Assembly: GCA_964461045.1 (NCBI GenBank) | Contig: CAYWSJ010000128.1 | Span: 1 to 7,445, forward strand | DNA from: JAGXLC01 sp964461045 | GTDB lineage: Bacteria; Bacteroidota; Bacteroidia; Bacteroidales; UBA12077 | Direction of reading: 5' to 3' | DNA: 7,445 nt | Part shown: piece by piece, positions 1 through 6,862 of the stretch | Numbering within the stretch: the stretch's first letter is position 1 | How the letters are laid out: each line of letters opens with the position of its first letter | The notes under the pieces: generated by a model | The model's input: the letters and a program-made list of their open reading frames with translations, nothing else | Told to the model about the DNA's origin: nothing | Databases searched by the model: none | Program-made: the position numbers and the translations under genes

Positions 1-1
1 C

Positions 2-1420
2 AATGGAGACAGCTACTTCCAGAAAGTTCCTATGGTAGAGGTCTCCGTGAATCCTGATAAGGTTATGAAAATTAACACCGGGAATAATACAATTAAGTTG
101 AACTATAAAAACGAGTTTGTTGCATTCTCCCGTCAGTTAAAAGAAAGGATTGATCTGTCAGAAACCGAAATGGTCTTTGCCGGTTATGGAATTGTTGCTC
201 CTGAATACAAGTGGAATGATTTTAATAATATTGATGTAAAGGATAAGGTGGTGGTTGTTTTTGTGAATGATCCGGGCTATGGAAGAGAAGATACAGATTT
301 TTTCACAGGCAATGCAATGACTTATTACGGCAGGTGGACATACAAATATGAAGAAGCTGCCCGGCAGGGCGCCAAAGGATTGTTGATTATCCATGAAGAT
401 GGTCCGGCCGGCTATCCCTGGAGTGTAGTTTTGAACGGCGCTGTTATTCCCAAGCTTTATCTGAAACCTGAAAACAAGTACTTATCCAGGTGCAAGCTGG
501 AAGGGTGGCTTACATACCCGGCAGCAGAAAAATTATTCAGTGAACTGGGGTATGATCTCAAAAAATTGAAAAGACAGGCACGGCAAAAAGATTTTGAGCC
601 TTTTGAGATGAACGCCGGACTGAGCCTTTCTATGAAGAGCAAACACCGATTTGATACTTCCCGGAATGTGATTGGATATATTCCCGGGACTGACCGTAAA
701 GATGAATACATTATCTATTCCGCCCACTGGGATCATCTTGGTGTGGATTCAACCCTCAAGGGAGATCAAATCTATAATGGAGCGGTAGACAATGGTACTT
801 CACTAGCATGGATGATGGAAATTGCCGAAGCTTTCCAAACGCTGAAAGAGAAACCCAAACGATCGGTAGTTTTCCTTTCACCTACAGCAGAAGAGCAAGG
901 TTTGCTCGGAGCAAAGTATTACGTGGAAAATCCTGTTTTCCCACTCGAAAAAACTGTTGCCAACATCAACAACGATTTGATGCTGCCCTATGGCAGTTAT
1001 AAAGATGTGATGATAACAGGCTACGGGAAATCAGAACTGGAAGACTATGTAGCAAAAGCAGCAGAAAAGTTTGACAGGTATATCTATCCCGATCCAAACC
1101 CGGAGACAGGTATGTTTTACAGGGCTGACCATTTTGCTTTTGCCAGGGCAGGAGTACCGGCGCTTTTTGCAAGGGGTAATTGCGATTCGCGAAAACATGG
1201 CAAAGAATGGGCTGCCAAAAAAGAAAAGTTCTGGCTGGAAAAAAGGTATCACAAACCCAGTGATGAGTATAACCCTAAAACATGGGACCTATCGGGCATA
1301 AGAGATGATGCCAGGTTGCTTTTCCAGGTTGGTTATGAATTGGCCAACGACACCATATTTCCTGAATGGAAAGAAGGAGCAGAATTTAAATCAGTAAGAG
1401 AAAAAATGATGAAACAATGA
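2..1420 (+). CDS. M28 family zinc metallopeptidase with PA domain (5' end missing)
   Basis: The reading frame is open from the first bases of the window (NGDSYFQKVP precedes the first Met at 32), so the true start lies upstream and 32 is probably not the start. Counting from that Met, residues about 47-185 look like a protease-associated (PA) insert (FAGYGIVAPEYKWNDF, then a hydrophobic strand VVVVFVNDPG). The M28 catalytic domain follows from about residue 210. All expected metal and catalytic residues are visible: H232 in AHWDHLG, bridging D253 in VDNGTS, catalytic E287 and ligand E288 in AEEQG, D315 in NND and H367 in ADHFAF. Family knowledge predicts a two-zinc aminopeptidase or carboxypeptidase-like exopeptidase, usually exported in Bacteroidota. 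The signal peptide would be in the missing part. The stop overlaps the next start by ATGA (1417-1420), which implies one transcript and translational coupling. The substrate cannot be told from the sequence. Confidence 0.93.
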   Translation, partial: NGDSYFQKVPMVEVSVNPDKVMKINTGNNTIKLNYKNEFVAFSRQLKERIDLSETEMVFAGYGIVAPEYKWNDFNNIDVKDKVVVVFVNDPGYGREDTDFFTGNAMTYYGRWTYKYEEAARQGAKGLLIIHEDGPAGYPWSVVLNGAVIPKLYLKPENKYLSRCKLEGWLTYPAAEKLFSELGYDLKKLKRQARQKDFEPFEMNAGLSLSMKSKHRFDTSRNVIGYIPGTDRKDEYIIYSAHWDHLGVDSTLKGDQIYNGAVDNGTSLAWMMEIAEAFQTLKEKPKRSVVFLSPTAEEQGLLGAKYYVENPVFPLEKTVANINNDLMLPYGSYKDVMITGYGKSELEDYVAKAAEKFDRYIYPDPNPETGMFYRADHFAFARAGVPALFARGNCDSRKHGKEWAAKKEKFWLEKRYHKPSDEYNPKTWDLSGIRDDARLLFQVGYELANDTIFPEWKEGAEFKSVREKMMKQ

Positions 1421-2508
1421 TAAAAGAAACGATCAGATTATTTTTAATTGGTCTTTTTGTGATGACAGGCACACTGTCTTTTTCACAAGACCTTGCAGCC
1501 TTTACCGATTACAGAGACTATTTCTATGTGTTCGATGAAGGGAGTAGTAAAATGATAGAGCATCATCCTGTACGAAGCTTTAAAGTTGCTAAAAATGGTA
1601 TCGCTTATATAGCAAACGATCAATCGTTAAAATGGTATTCTGATGGAGATACAAGAGAAATTTCGAAAGTGATTGAGGATTATGATGTAACGGAAAATTT
1701 GTTAATCTATTCTTTTGGTCAGAATTTGTTTGTTTTTGACGGCGAAGAAAAATATTCCCTTTCAATAAATTGCATAAATTATGAAGCAGACAGTGGGATT
1801 GTAGCATATTATGATAGGGCAGACAGGATGTTTGAGGTTTTTCAGGATGGAGAAATATATGAACTTGAGAGTGCGCTTACACGGAATAAAGTGTCTGACT
1901 TTCAGGTGGGAGATGGACTCGCAGTTTACCTGGATGCCAATGGCTACCTGAAGAGTTTTGTGAATAAAGAAAAAAATGAATTAATGCTCGCGCAGGGCAG
2001 ACCCTCTTATAAAGCAGACCGCAACTTAATTGCTTATTACGATCAATCTTCTTCTGTTTTTAAAGTTGTTTATAAGAATCGTACTTATGATCTGATGTAC
2101 TTTCATCCTGTTGATTACGATCTGGCTGATGAAAGAATGGTTTTTGTGGATAACAACGATTATTTCAGGATTTTTGAAAAGGGTGAGATAAGAGATGTTA
2201 GTTCTTTCCGGCCGCGTTTTTATCATCTGGAAGATAAACTACTGATTTTTGAAGAACAGGGCCACTTGAAAGTTTATCAAAAAGGGAGAGTCTATTCGCT
2301 TGAAAATTATATCCCGCACAAGATGAAGTTTCATTACAATGCATTAGCTTATCTTGACCAGCAAAGCCATTTAAAGATTTTTTATAATGGCAAAGTTCGC
2401 ACAGTATCTTATGAACCGGTAAATGATTTTGATGTTTTCTGGGGCGTGGTTTGGTTTAATAAGGGTGTAAATACGAATAAAGTGTTTTATAAGGGAAAAG
2501 TTTATTGA
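1417..2508 (+). CDS. Exported repeat protein, possible beta-propeller, function unknown
   Basis: I do not recognise this 363-residue protein. The N-terminus is a clear signal peptide: basic MIKETIR, hydrophobic LFLIGLFVMTGTL, then SFSQ, with probable cleavage around residues 23-24. There is no lipobox cysteine. The mature chain consists of about ten units of roughly 35 residues, each with a hydrophobic/aromatic strand, a D/N-rich turn, a second strand, then a G-x-hydrophobic-Y/R turn. The turn landmarks fall at residues 42, 77, 109, 145, 185, 221, 256, 290, 325 and 360, for example GEIYELE, GRVYSLE and GKVRTVS. The first and last units are incomplete, which would fit a ring closed by N- and C-terminal strands. 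A beta-propeller is an inference from this periodicity. No catalytic motif or membrane segment beyond the signal is seen. The start overlaps the M28 peptidase stop by four bases, so the two are very likely co-translated and both exported. A role in binding or presenting the peptidase or its substrate is only a guess. Confidence 0.85.
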   Translation: MIKETIRLFLIGLFVMTGTLSFSQDLAAFTDYRDYFYVFDEGSSKMIEHHPVRSFKVAKNGIAYIANDQSLKWYSDGDTREISKVIEDYDVTENLLIYSFGQNLFVFDGEEKYSLSINCINYEADSGIVAYYDRADRMFEVFQDGEIYELESALTRNKVSDFQVGDGLAVYLDANGYLKSFVNKEKNELMLAQGRPSYKADRNLIAYYDQSSSVFKVVYKNRTYDLMYFHPVDYDLADERMVFVDNNDYFRIFEKGEIRDVSSFRPRFYHLEDKLLIFEEQGHLKVYQKGRVYSLENYIPHKMKFHYNALAYLDQQSHLKIFYNGKVRTVSYEPVNDFDVFWGVVWFNKGVNTNKVFYKGKVY

Positions 2509-2532
2509 TTTGTTAACTTTTTATCTTTTTAT

Positions 2533-2560
2533 AGCAGGGTCTGCTGATGTTTTTAATTTG
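2533..2560 (+). terminator. Possible weak intrinsic terminator after the repeat-protein gene
   Basis: A short hairpin (AGCAG, loop GGT, CTGCT at 2533-2545) is followed on the plus strand by GATG and a T-rich tract, TTTTTAATTT. It lies 24 bases after the stop at 2508, in the 60-base gap between convergent genes, where a terminator is expected. The stem is only five base pairs, so it may be weak. On the minus strand the bases after the hairpin are A-rich, so it would serve the plus-strand operon only. Confidence 0.4.
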
Positions 2561-2568
2561 TAAAAGAA

Positions 2569-3135
2569 TCAAACTTCTACAATTTCACCACCCGTCAGGT
2601 ATTTATTGCCACCCAGATGGTATAGCAGGTTATTGGCTGCATCCTGTTTCCAGCAGTTTTTCTGAAAATCAAAAGCATCTTCATCTGCCCTGGCATGGAC
2701 TACTTTGCCCACAAAGAAAGTATGATCTCCGGTTACAAACTGGTTCTCTACTTTACATTCAATAATACCTACGCATTCCTTGATTCCAGGCGAATCAATT
2801 TTTTCGGAGGACTCTTCGTGTAAATTAAATTCCTTGTATTTATCGGTATCCCTGCCGGAAACCCTGCCGCATCCATGCACTTGTTGAAGGAGTCTTTTAG
2901 CAGGAATATTGATCACAAATTCTCCTGCCTGTTCAGTCAAATGATGTGAATATCTTTTAAAGCCTATAGAAATGCCCAACAGTTTCGGATTAATGCTCAA
3001 AGGTGTCTGCCAGGCAAGTGTAATAATATTGGCTGGGTTATGGTTTAAGGGTTTCATAGAAGCAAGAACAACACAACCGGGGTTGATCAGGCTGGTTGAT
3101 TTGCTGATAGGTACTTCTTTCTTCGGGTTAGGCAT
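2569..3135 (-). CDS. Flavin reductase family protein (flavoredoxin-like, FMN-binding)
   Basis: The chosen start is the ATG at 3133-3135 (MPNPKKEVPISK), giving 188 residues. The frame runs open upstream to 3195, but those 20 residues lie inside the preceding gene and do not fit the family. The split-barrel flavin reductase-like domain covers nearly all of the protein. N-terminal part: PANIITLAWQTPLSINPKLL, then ISIGFKRYSHHL and GEFVINIP, followed by the conserved GCGRVSGRDTDKYKEF block. The C-terminal part has the strand GDHTFFVGKVVHARAD and ends with the typical HLGGNKYLTGGE. Family members bind FMN and reduce flavin with NAD(P)H or act as electron carriers. The exact donor and partner cannot be read here. 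The start overlaps the stop of the upstream nitroreductase-like gene by eight bases, so the two form an operon and may share reduced flavin (inference). It is cytoplasmic, with no signal peptide. Confidence 0.9.
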   Translation of the reverse strand: MPNPKKEVPISKSTSLINPGCVVLASMKPLNHNPANIITLAWQTPLSINPKLLGISIGFKRYSHHLTEQAGEFVINIPAKRLLQQVHGCGRVSGRDTDKYKEFNLHEESSEKIDSPGIKECVGIIECKVENQFVTGDHTFFVGKVVHARADEDAFDFQKNCWKQDAANNLLYHLGGNKYLTGGEIVEV

Positions 3136-3754
3136 ATAAACTTCTGTTTTCGGGGTTTCCAACTGGTAACAGAGCCAAAGGTAATAAATTTTCAAGATTG
3201 AACAGATCCTTTACCATCGCTTCATCAAAAGCTCCGACCATCACTGTTCCAAGTTTCAGATCAACTGCTTCCAGGTAAATATTCTGTGCGGCTGCACCTG
3301 CTTCCATGTTTGCATAGGCATTCCACTTTCCCGGATAACGATCTTTAATAACCTCGTTGTTAAAGGCAATCAGAATGGTAAAACTGGCGTTTTTGATAAA
3401 TTCCTGGTTCCAGGTGGCTTCAACAATCGATTCGCTTATATCTGATTCCGAAATCTTTTGAAGCGCATGTTCTTCTATTTCATAATGATAAATTCCTGGT
3501 TCAAGACTGTCAATTCCATCCTTGTGCACAGCAAGGTATATTTCAAGAGGAAATGAGGAACCAGCAGAGGGTGTGGTTCGGTGGTTTTTATTTTTTTTGT
3601 CTGTTAACCCCTGGCTGGCCCATAATATGTTTGAGAGCTCATTGAGTGTAAGTAATCTTTTCTTATAATTTCGGCATGAAACCCTTTTTTGCATGGTTTC
3701 GTTGAGCGAAAGCCTTCCCTTAAGCGATCTTGTGGGTAAATCAATTCTTTTCAT
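3128..3754 (-). CDS. SagB/ThcOx-type nitroreductase-fold dehydrogenase
   Basis: This 208-residue protein has the features of the FMN-dependent nitroreductase superfamily, closest by eye to stand-alone SagB/ThcOx-like members. It has a lead-in LPTRSLKGRLSLNETMQKR, then the FMN-phosphate-binding pattern R-x-S-x-R-x-Y (R24, S26, R28, Y30). LSNILWASQGLT is followed by the hallmark RTTPSAGSSFPLEIYL (from residue 59) and GIYHYEIEEHAL. Towards the C-terminus come YANMEAGAAAQNIYLEA, LGTVMVGAF and LLPVGNP. The SagB subfamily is known for oxidising azoline rings in peptide natural products. No precursor peptide or cyclodehydratase is visible here, so a general NAD(P)H-dependent flavoprotein reductase role is equally likely. 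The start ATG at 3752-3754 lies about 22 bases downstream of the predicted transcription start, with no obvious Shine-Dalgarno. It is the first gene of the operon with the flavin reductase. Confidence 0.88.
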   Translation of the reverse strand: MKRIDLPTRSLKGRLSLNETMQKRVSCRNYKKRLLTLNELSNILWASQGLTDKKNKNHRTTPSAGSSFPLEIYLAVHKDGIDSLEPGIYHYEIEEHALQKISESDISESIVEATWNQEFIKNASFTILIAFNNEVIKDRYPGKWNAYANMEAGAAAQNIYLEAVDLKLGTVMVGAFDEAMVKDLFNLENLLPLALLPVGNPENRSLYA

Positions 3755-3783
3755 AAAATCTTATTTTTTAAACTATTTAACAA

Positions 3784-3813
3784 CAAAGTTATTTCTTTGT
3801 TTATGGTTTGCAA
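3784..3813 (-). promoter_or_regulatory. Bacteroidota-type promoter of the flavoenzyme operon
   Basis: Read on the minus strand, TTG (3813-3811) is followed after exactly 19 bases by TAACTTTG (3791-3784). This matches the phylum's TTTG/TTG -33 and TAnnTTTG -7 consensus at the usual spacing. Transcription would start near 3777, giving a leader of about 22 bases before the ATG at 3754. It is the best promoter match in the window. Confidence 0.75.
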
Positions 3814-3954
3814 TAAAACCAGAATCCCATAATAGATTTAAAATGAAATTTATGCCATACGCAGACTTAAATTTATTATTCTGCCAGCATAAAAAACTTC
3901 GTTTTTTAAAGGAGTATCTTTTCTAAATCTTTTTATTACTTTTCGTCTACAAAG

Positions 3955-3962
3955 TATCTTTG
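3955..3962 (+). promoter_or_regulatory. Probable dnaG promoter, -7 box
   Basis: TATCTTTG fits the TAnnTTTG -7 consensus and lies 70 bases before the preferred dnaG start at 4033. The expected -33 region around 3931-3935 reads TTTTA, a partial match only. Transcription would start near 3969. The whole 3755-4032 gap is 278 bases, carries this box and the divergent operon promoter, and is otherwise AT-rich with nothing else I can recognise. Confidence 0.5.
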
Positions 3963-4032
3963 AAATTATTAATTTAGCAAATACAGCGTGCTGTGTTAAG
4001 TGCCTGATAATAAGCTTTTAAGTTTTGGTTGT

Positions 4033-5994
4033 ATGATAGACAGGGAAACCATAGAAAGGATAATTGAAACAGCGGATATCACCGATGTTGTGCAGGATTT
4101 TGTGAATCTCAAGAAACGAGGGGCCAATTACCTGGGTTTGTGTCCTTTCCATAATGAAAAAACTCCTTCTTTTACGGTTTCTCCATCTAAAGGAATTTTT
4201 AAGTGTTTTGGATGCGGAAAAGGTGGTAATGCCATCAATTTTATCATGGAGCACGAACACATGAGCTACCCTGAGGCACTGAAATATCTTGCTGATAAAT
4301 ACAATATCGAGATTAATGAACAGGAGATATCTGCCGAAGAGGTTGAAAAAAAGAATTTGGTGGACAGTCTGATGATTGTTACAAATTTTGCCGGCAAACA
4401 TTATATCGAAAACCTGAAAAATACGGACGAAGGAAAGTCTGTTGCCTTGAGTTACCTGAAAGAACGGGGCATAAGGGAAGACATGATAGAGCGGTTTCAA
4501 TTGGGTTATAGTTTGGATCAGTGGGAAAGCTTTACACGAAAAGCCATCCAAAAAGGTTTTAAACAGGAATTCCTGGAGAAAACCGGATTGACCATTGTTA
4601 AAGAGGATAAGCGCTATGACCGTTTCAGAGGGCGAATTATGTTTCCTATTCAAAGCTTGTCAGGCAACATCATTGGTTTTGGAGGCCGCATACTGAAAAA
4701 AGATGAGAAATCGGCAAAATATTTGAATTCCCCGGAATCAGAAGTTTATCATAAGAGCAAAGTCCTTTACGGGATTTATCACGCTAAAAAGTCAATAACA
4801 CGCAATGAAAAATGTTACCTGGTGGAAGGGTATACCGATGTAATTGCATTGCACCAGGCAGGAATTGAAAATGTTGTGGCTTCTTCAGGTACTTCTTTAA
4901 CAGAGGATCAGATCCGGCTGATCAAAAGATTTACTCCCAATGTAACGATTATTTATGATGGTGATACTGCAGGAATTGAAGCTTCCCTGAGGGGAATTGA
5001 TATGGTGCTGGAACAGGGGATGAATGTGAAAATATTGTTGCTGCCGGAAGGAGAGGATCCTGACTCTTTTTCAAAGAAACAAAATGCCTCGGACCTGAAG
5101 AACTATATTGATGAACATGAAGAAGATTTTATTACTTTTAAAACAAAGTTGCTTTCCGAAAAGGCTAAGAATGACCCGGTAAAAAAAGCAAACCTTATAA
5201 CAGAAATTGTTCGTTCAATTTCTATGATTCCCGAAGGAATTACGCGTTCAGTCTATATTAAAAACTGCAGCACCATCCTCGACATTGATGAGAAAATTTT
5301 ATATTCAGAAACTAATAAAATCCGCCGGGGAAGAGCCAAACAAAAATTTAAAAGGGAAAAGATTAAAGAGGAAAAGGAGCGCAAAAATAACCAGGCACTG
5401 ACATCTGTTCCTTCCTTTATTACCGATGTTTATTCAGAGACACAGGAAAAAGAAATCATACGGCTGATGCTGATGTATGGGGATCAGGAGCTTTACTCTG
5501 AGAAAAAAGATAAATACTCGGAACCACAGATAATTACAGTTGCTCAGTATGTGATTAAAGAAATTTTGAACGATGAATTAGAGTTCAAAAATTTAATTTA
5601 TAAAAAAATATTTGAAGAATACCTGGAGTTCATTAATAAAAGGACTCACCCGGAGAAAACTTATTTTATTTACCACAGTGATGAAAATGTGAGCAAATTA
5701 TCAGCAGATTTGCTTTCACCTACTTATGAGATCAGCGACTTTTTTAAGAAGAGAAGCGGAGTGAGGGTAGAGACCGAAGATATGAAACTTAAATTGCTGG
5801 TTCCTGAAGCCATTATTGCTTATAAACGGAAGATTCTTGAGAAAGCTCAATCGGATAAAGTAACTGAGCTAAAGCAGGCACAGGAGAAAGGCTTGTCAGA
5901 AGAAGAAATGAACAACCTGCTCAAGGAACACCAGGCCATTACCAACGCCATCAATTCAATCTCTAAAGACCGGGGCTGGGTGGTTTTTCGTTGA
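4033..5994 (+). CDS. dnaG: DNA primase
   Basis: DnaG makes the RNA primers for lagging-strand and origin synthesis, working with the DnaB helicase. The ATG at 4033 (MIDRETIERI) is preferred over the in-frame GTG at 4000, because DnaG proteins of this phylum typically begin MID with an immediate helix; this gives 653 residues. The N-terminal CHC2 zinc finger is intact, with ligands C37, H40, C58 and C61 (CPFH and CFGC). The catalytic core includes RYDRFRGRIMFP, then GFGGRIL and KYLNSPES. The Toprim metal site has E265 in VEGYTDV and D309/D311 in YDGDTAG, with GEDPDSF further on. From about residue 400 the helicase-interaction region is divergent, rich in charged helices, and ends in a Glu/Lys-rich helical stretch, as is usual outside model species. 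It diverges from the flavoenzyme operon. No convincing intrinsic terminator is seen after it. Confidence 0.97.
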   Translation: MIDRETIERIIETADITDVVQDFVNLKKRGANYLGLCPFHNEKTPSFTVSPSKGIFKCFGCGKGGNAINFIMEHEHMSYPEALKYLADKYNIEINEQEISAEEVEKKNLVDSLMIVTNFAGKHYIENLKNTDEGKSVALSYLKERGIREDMIERFQLGYSLDQWESFTRKAIQKGFKQEFLEKTGLTIVKEDKRYDRFRGRIMFPIQSLSGNIIGFGGRILKKDEKSAKYLNSPESEVYHKSKVLYGIYHAKKSITRNEKCYLVEGYTDVIALHQAGIENVVASSGTSLTEDQIRLIKRFTPNVTIIYDGDTAGIEASLRGIDMVLEQGMNVKILLLPEGEDPDSFSKKQNASDLKNYIDEHEEDFITFKTKLLSEKAKNDPVKKANLITEIVRSISMIPEGITRSVYIKNCSTILDIDEKILYSETNKIRRGRAKQKFKREKIKEEKERKNNQALTSVPSFITDVYSETQEKEIIRLMLMYGDQELYSEKKDKYSEPQIITVAQYVIKEILNDELEFKNLIYKKIFEEYLEFINKRTHPEKTYFIYHSDENVSKLSADLLSPTYEISDFFKKRSGVRVETEDMKLKLLVPEAIIAYKRKILEKAQSDKVTELKQAQEKGLSEEEMNNLLKEHQAITNAINSISKDRGWVVFR

Positions 5995-6108
5995 TTTTAT
6001 CAATATGGTTTATCCTCTGTCCATTAAATAAATAGTATAACTGCCTAATTAAGAAAAATCAAAACGGTTTCTAAGTTTACCATACATAGGGTTTGCTGAA
6101 AAAAATAA

Positions 6109-6115
6109 ATACGTT
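6109..6115 (+). repeat. Left copy of 7-bp direct repeat ATACGTT
   Basis: ATACGTT here recurs in the same orientation at 6950-6956, bracketing the toxin-antitoxin pair. In both places it is followed by TGT, after no extra T here and one extra T there. The seven-base match is short and could be chance. It gains interest because the right copy abuts a hairpin. The surrounding dnaG-mntA gap (5995-6188) contains no gene, no clear terminator and otherwise only AT-rich sequence. Confidence 0.35.
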
Positions 6116-6131
6116 GTATGTAATGGCAAGA

Positions 6132-6142
6132 AGTGGCTATTT
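6132..6142 (+). repeat. Left arm of 11-bp inverted repeat flanking the TA pair
   Basis: AGTGGCTATTT is the exact reverse complement of AAATAGCCACT at 6846-6856. Allowing mismatches, 14 of 16 positions agree. The arms lie 47 bases before the antitoxin start and 11 bases after the reconstructed toxin stop, so they bracket the module closely. Confidence 0.5.
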
Positions 6143-6170
6143 TCATAATGATAAAGTTTAAAAATAATTG

Positions 6171-6178
6171 TATATTTG
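6171..6178 (+). promoter_or_regulatory. Probable promoter -7 box of the mntA-hepT operon
   Basis: TATATTTG matches TAnnTTTG. No clear TTTG is found at the expected -33 spacing (the bases near 6149-6151 read TGA). Transcription would start at about 6184-6186, only a few bases before the ATG at 6189 and about ten before the alternative ATG at 6195. The antitoxin message would then be almost leaderless. Confidence 0.5.
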
Positions 6179-6188
6179 AATAAAATGC

Positions 6189-6494
6189 ATGGATATGAAT
6201 GACTCTTCCCGGATATTTGCATATTTAACGAAAAATAAATATCGATTAATGAGAAAGTACCATCTCACTAAGATTGGAGTTTTTGGTTCAATTGCAAGGG
6301 GTGATGAGTCAGACCAAAGTGATATTGACCTCATTGTCGAATTTGATGACCAGGTTAAAGATTTATACTGGATAAAAGAACAACTACGTGCTGAGATTAA
6401 TAGGCAATTTAAACGACCCGTAGATATTTGCCGGGAAAAGTATATTAAACCAAGAATTAAGAACCATATATTATCACACGCTCGTTATGTCTAA
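6189..6494 (+). CDS. mntA: MntA-like antitoxin, minimal nucleotidyltransferase (MNT domain)
   Basis: This 101-residue protein has the minimal nucleotidyltransferase fold. The signature GSX10DXD is exact: G33 S34, ten residues, then D45-I-D47 (GSIARGDESDQSDIDLIVEF), followed by the PVDI strand that usually supplies the third acidic residue. Studied relatives (MntA of the MntA/HepT type VII systems) use ATP to AMPylate the tyrosine of the HepT RNase motif and so silence the toxin. The start at 6189 (MDMNDS) or the in-frame ATG at 6195 are both possible; nothing resembling a strong Shine-Dalgarno separates them. Its stop overlaps the hepT start by eight bases, the usual antitoxin-first arrangement. 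The gene is intact although its toxin partner is frameshifted, so it may now be an orphan antitoxin. Confidence 0.9.
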   Translation: MDMNDSSRIFAYLTKNKYRLMRKYHLTKIGVFGSIARGDESDQSDIDLIVEFDDQVKDLYWIKEQLRAEINRQFKRPVDICREKYIKPRIKNHILSHARYV

Positions 6495-6835
6495 GATGTC
6501 TCATAAAGATTTTGCATCTGTTGTTTCAATATTGGATTCGATTGAAAAAATATTGGAATACACCTCAAAATTTAATAATCCCGATGAGTTTTACGAAGAT
6601 ACAAAGTCTTTTGATGCTGCTATGATGAATTTTATTGTAATTGGAGAGATGGCTGATAAGTTATCCGATGAAATAAAAAAAGAGACTGCCGATAGAGTTG
6701 ATTGGCGTAAAGTGGGTTGGATTCAGAAATATTATTGCCCACAATTATTTTGGGATTGATGCAGAGGAAGTTTGGCAAATAATTCAGAACAGCCTGATTG
6801 GATTAAAAGAGACTTTAAATGATTATGTTGACTAG
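6487..6835 (+). pseudogene. hepT: HepT-like RNase toxin (DUF86), frameshifted
   Basis: The frame from ATG 6487 encodes a HepT-like helical protein: FASVVSILDSIEKILEYT, then DAAMMNFIVIGEMADKLSDEI and VDWRKV. It then drifts into unrelated sequence and stops at 6757-6759 after 90 residues. Dropping one G from the GGG run at 6714-6716 restores the normal family sequence, KVVGFRNIIAHNYFGIDAEEVW and on to a stop at 6833-6835. The result is 115 residues, a normal HepT length. The catalytic RX4HXY motif (RNIIAHNY, 6725-6748) lies wholly after the shift, so the product as written lacks the RNase site and the tyrosine that MntA AMPylates. In-frame sense coding after the lesion suggests a recent mutation or a sequencing error. 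An alternative start is the ATG at 6496. It overlaps mntA by eight bases. Confidence 0.85.
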
Positions 6836-6845
6836 TCTTACGTGC

Positions 6846-6856
6846 AAATAGCCACT
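6846..6856 (+). repeat. Right arm of 11-bp inverted repeat flanking the TA pair
   Basis: AAATAGCCACT is the reverse complement of the left arm at 6132-6142. It lies 11 bases after the reconstructed hepT stop and just outside the long hairpin that begins near 6863. Confidence 0.5.
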
Positions 6857-6862
6857 ACCTAA

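Noticed and set aside
2547..2765. 72-codon plus-strand open frame over the end of the flavin reductase gene
   Set aside because: It is antisense to a clear family C-terminus (HLGGNKYLTGGE) and shows no motif of its own.
3693..3926. 77-codon plus-strand open frame in the gap before dnaG
   Set aside because: It begins inside the antisense of the nitroreductase gene and crosses the divergent promoter. It has no ribosome site and its composition looks like translated AT-rich spacer.
4000..4032. GTG at 4000 as the dnaG start
   Set aside because: The 11 extra residues (MPDNKLLSFGC) are not typical of DnaG, while the ATG at 4033 gives the expected MID start. The GTG cannot be fully excluded.
4018..4653. 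211-codon minus-strand open frame opposite dnaG
   Set aside because: It is fully antisense to the conserved zinc-finger and core region of dnaG, and its translation shows no recognisable domain. It is a shadow of the primase.
6709..6720. Programmed ribosomal frameshift in hepT
   Set aside because: Full-length reading needs a +1 shift, and the local bases AAAGTGGG do not form a classical slippery heptamer. A one-base insertion in GGG is simpler.
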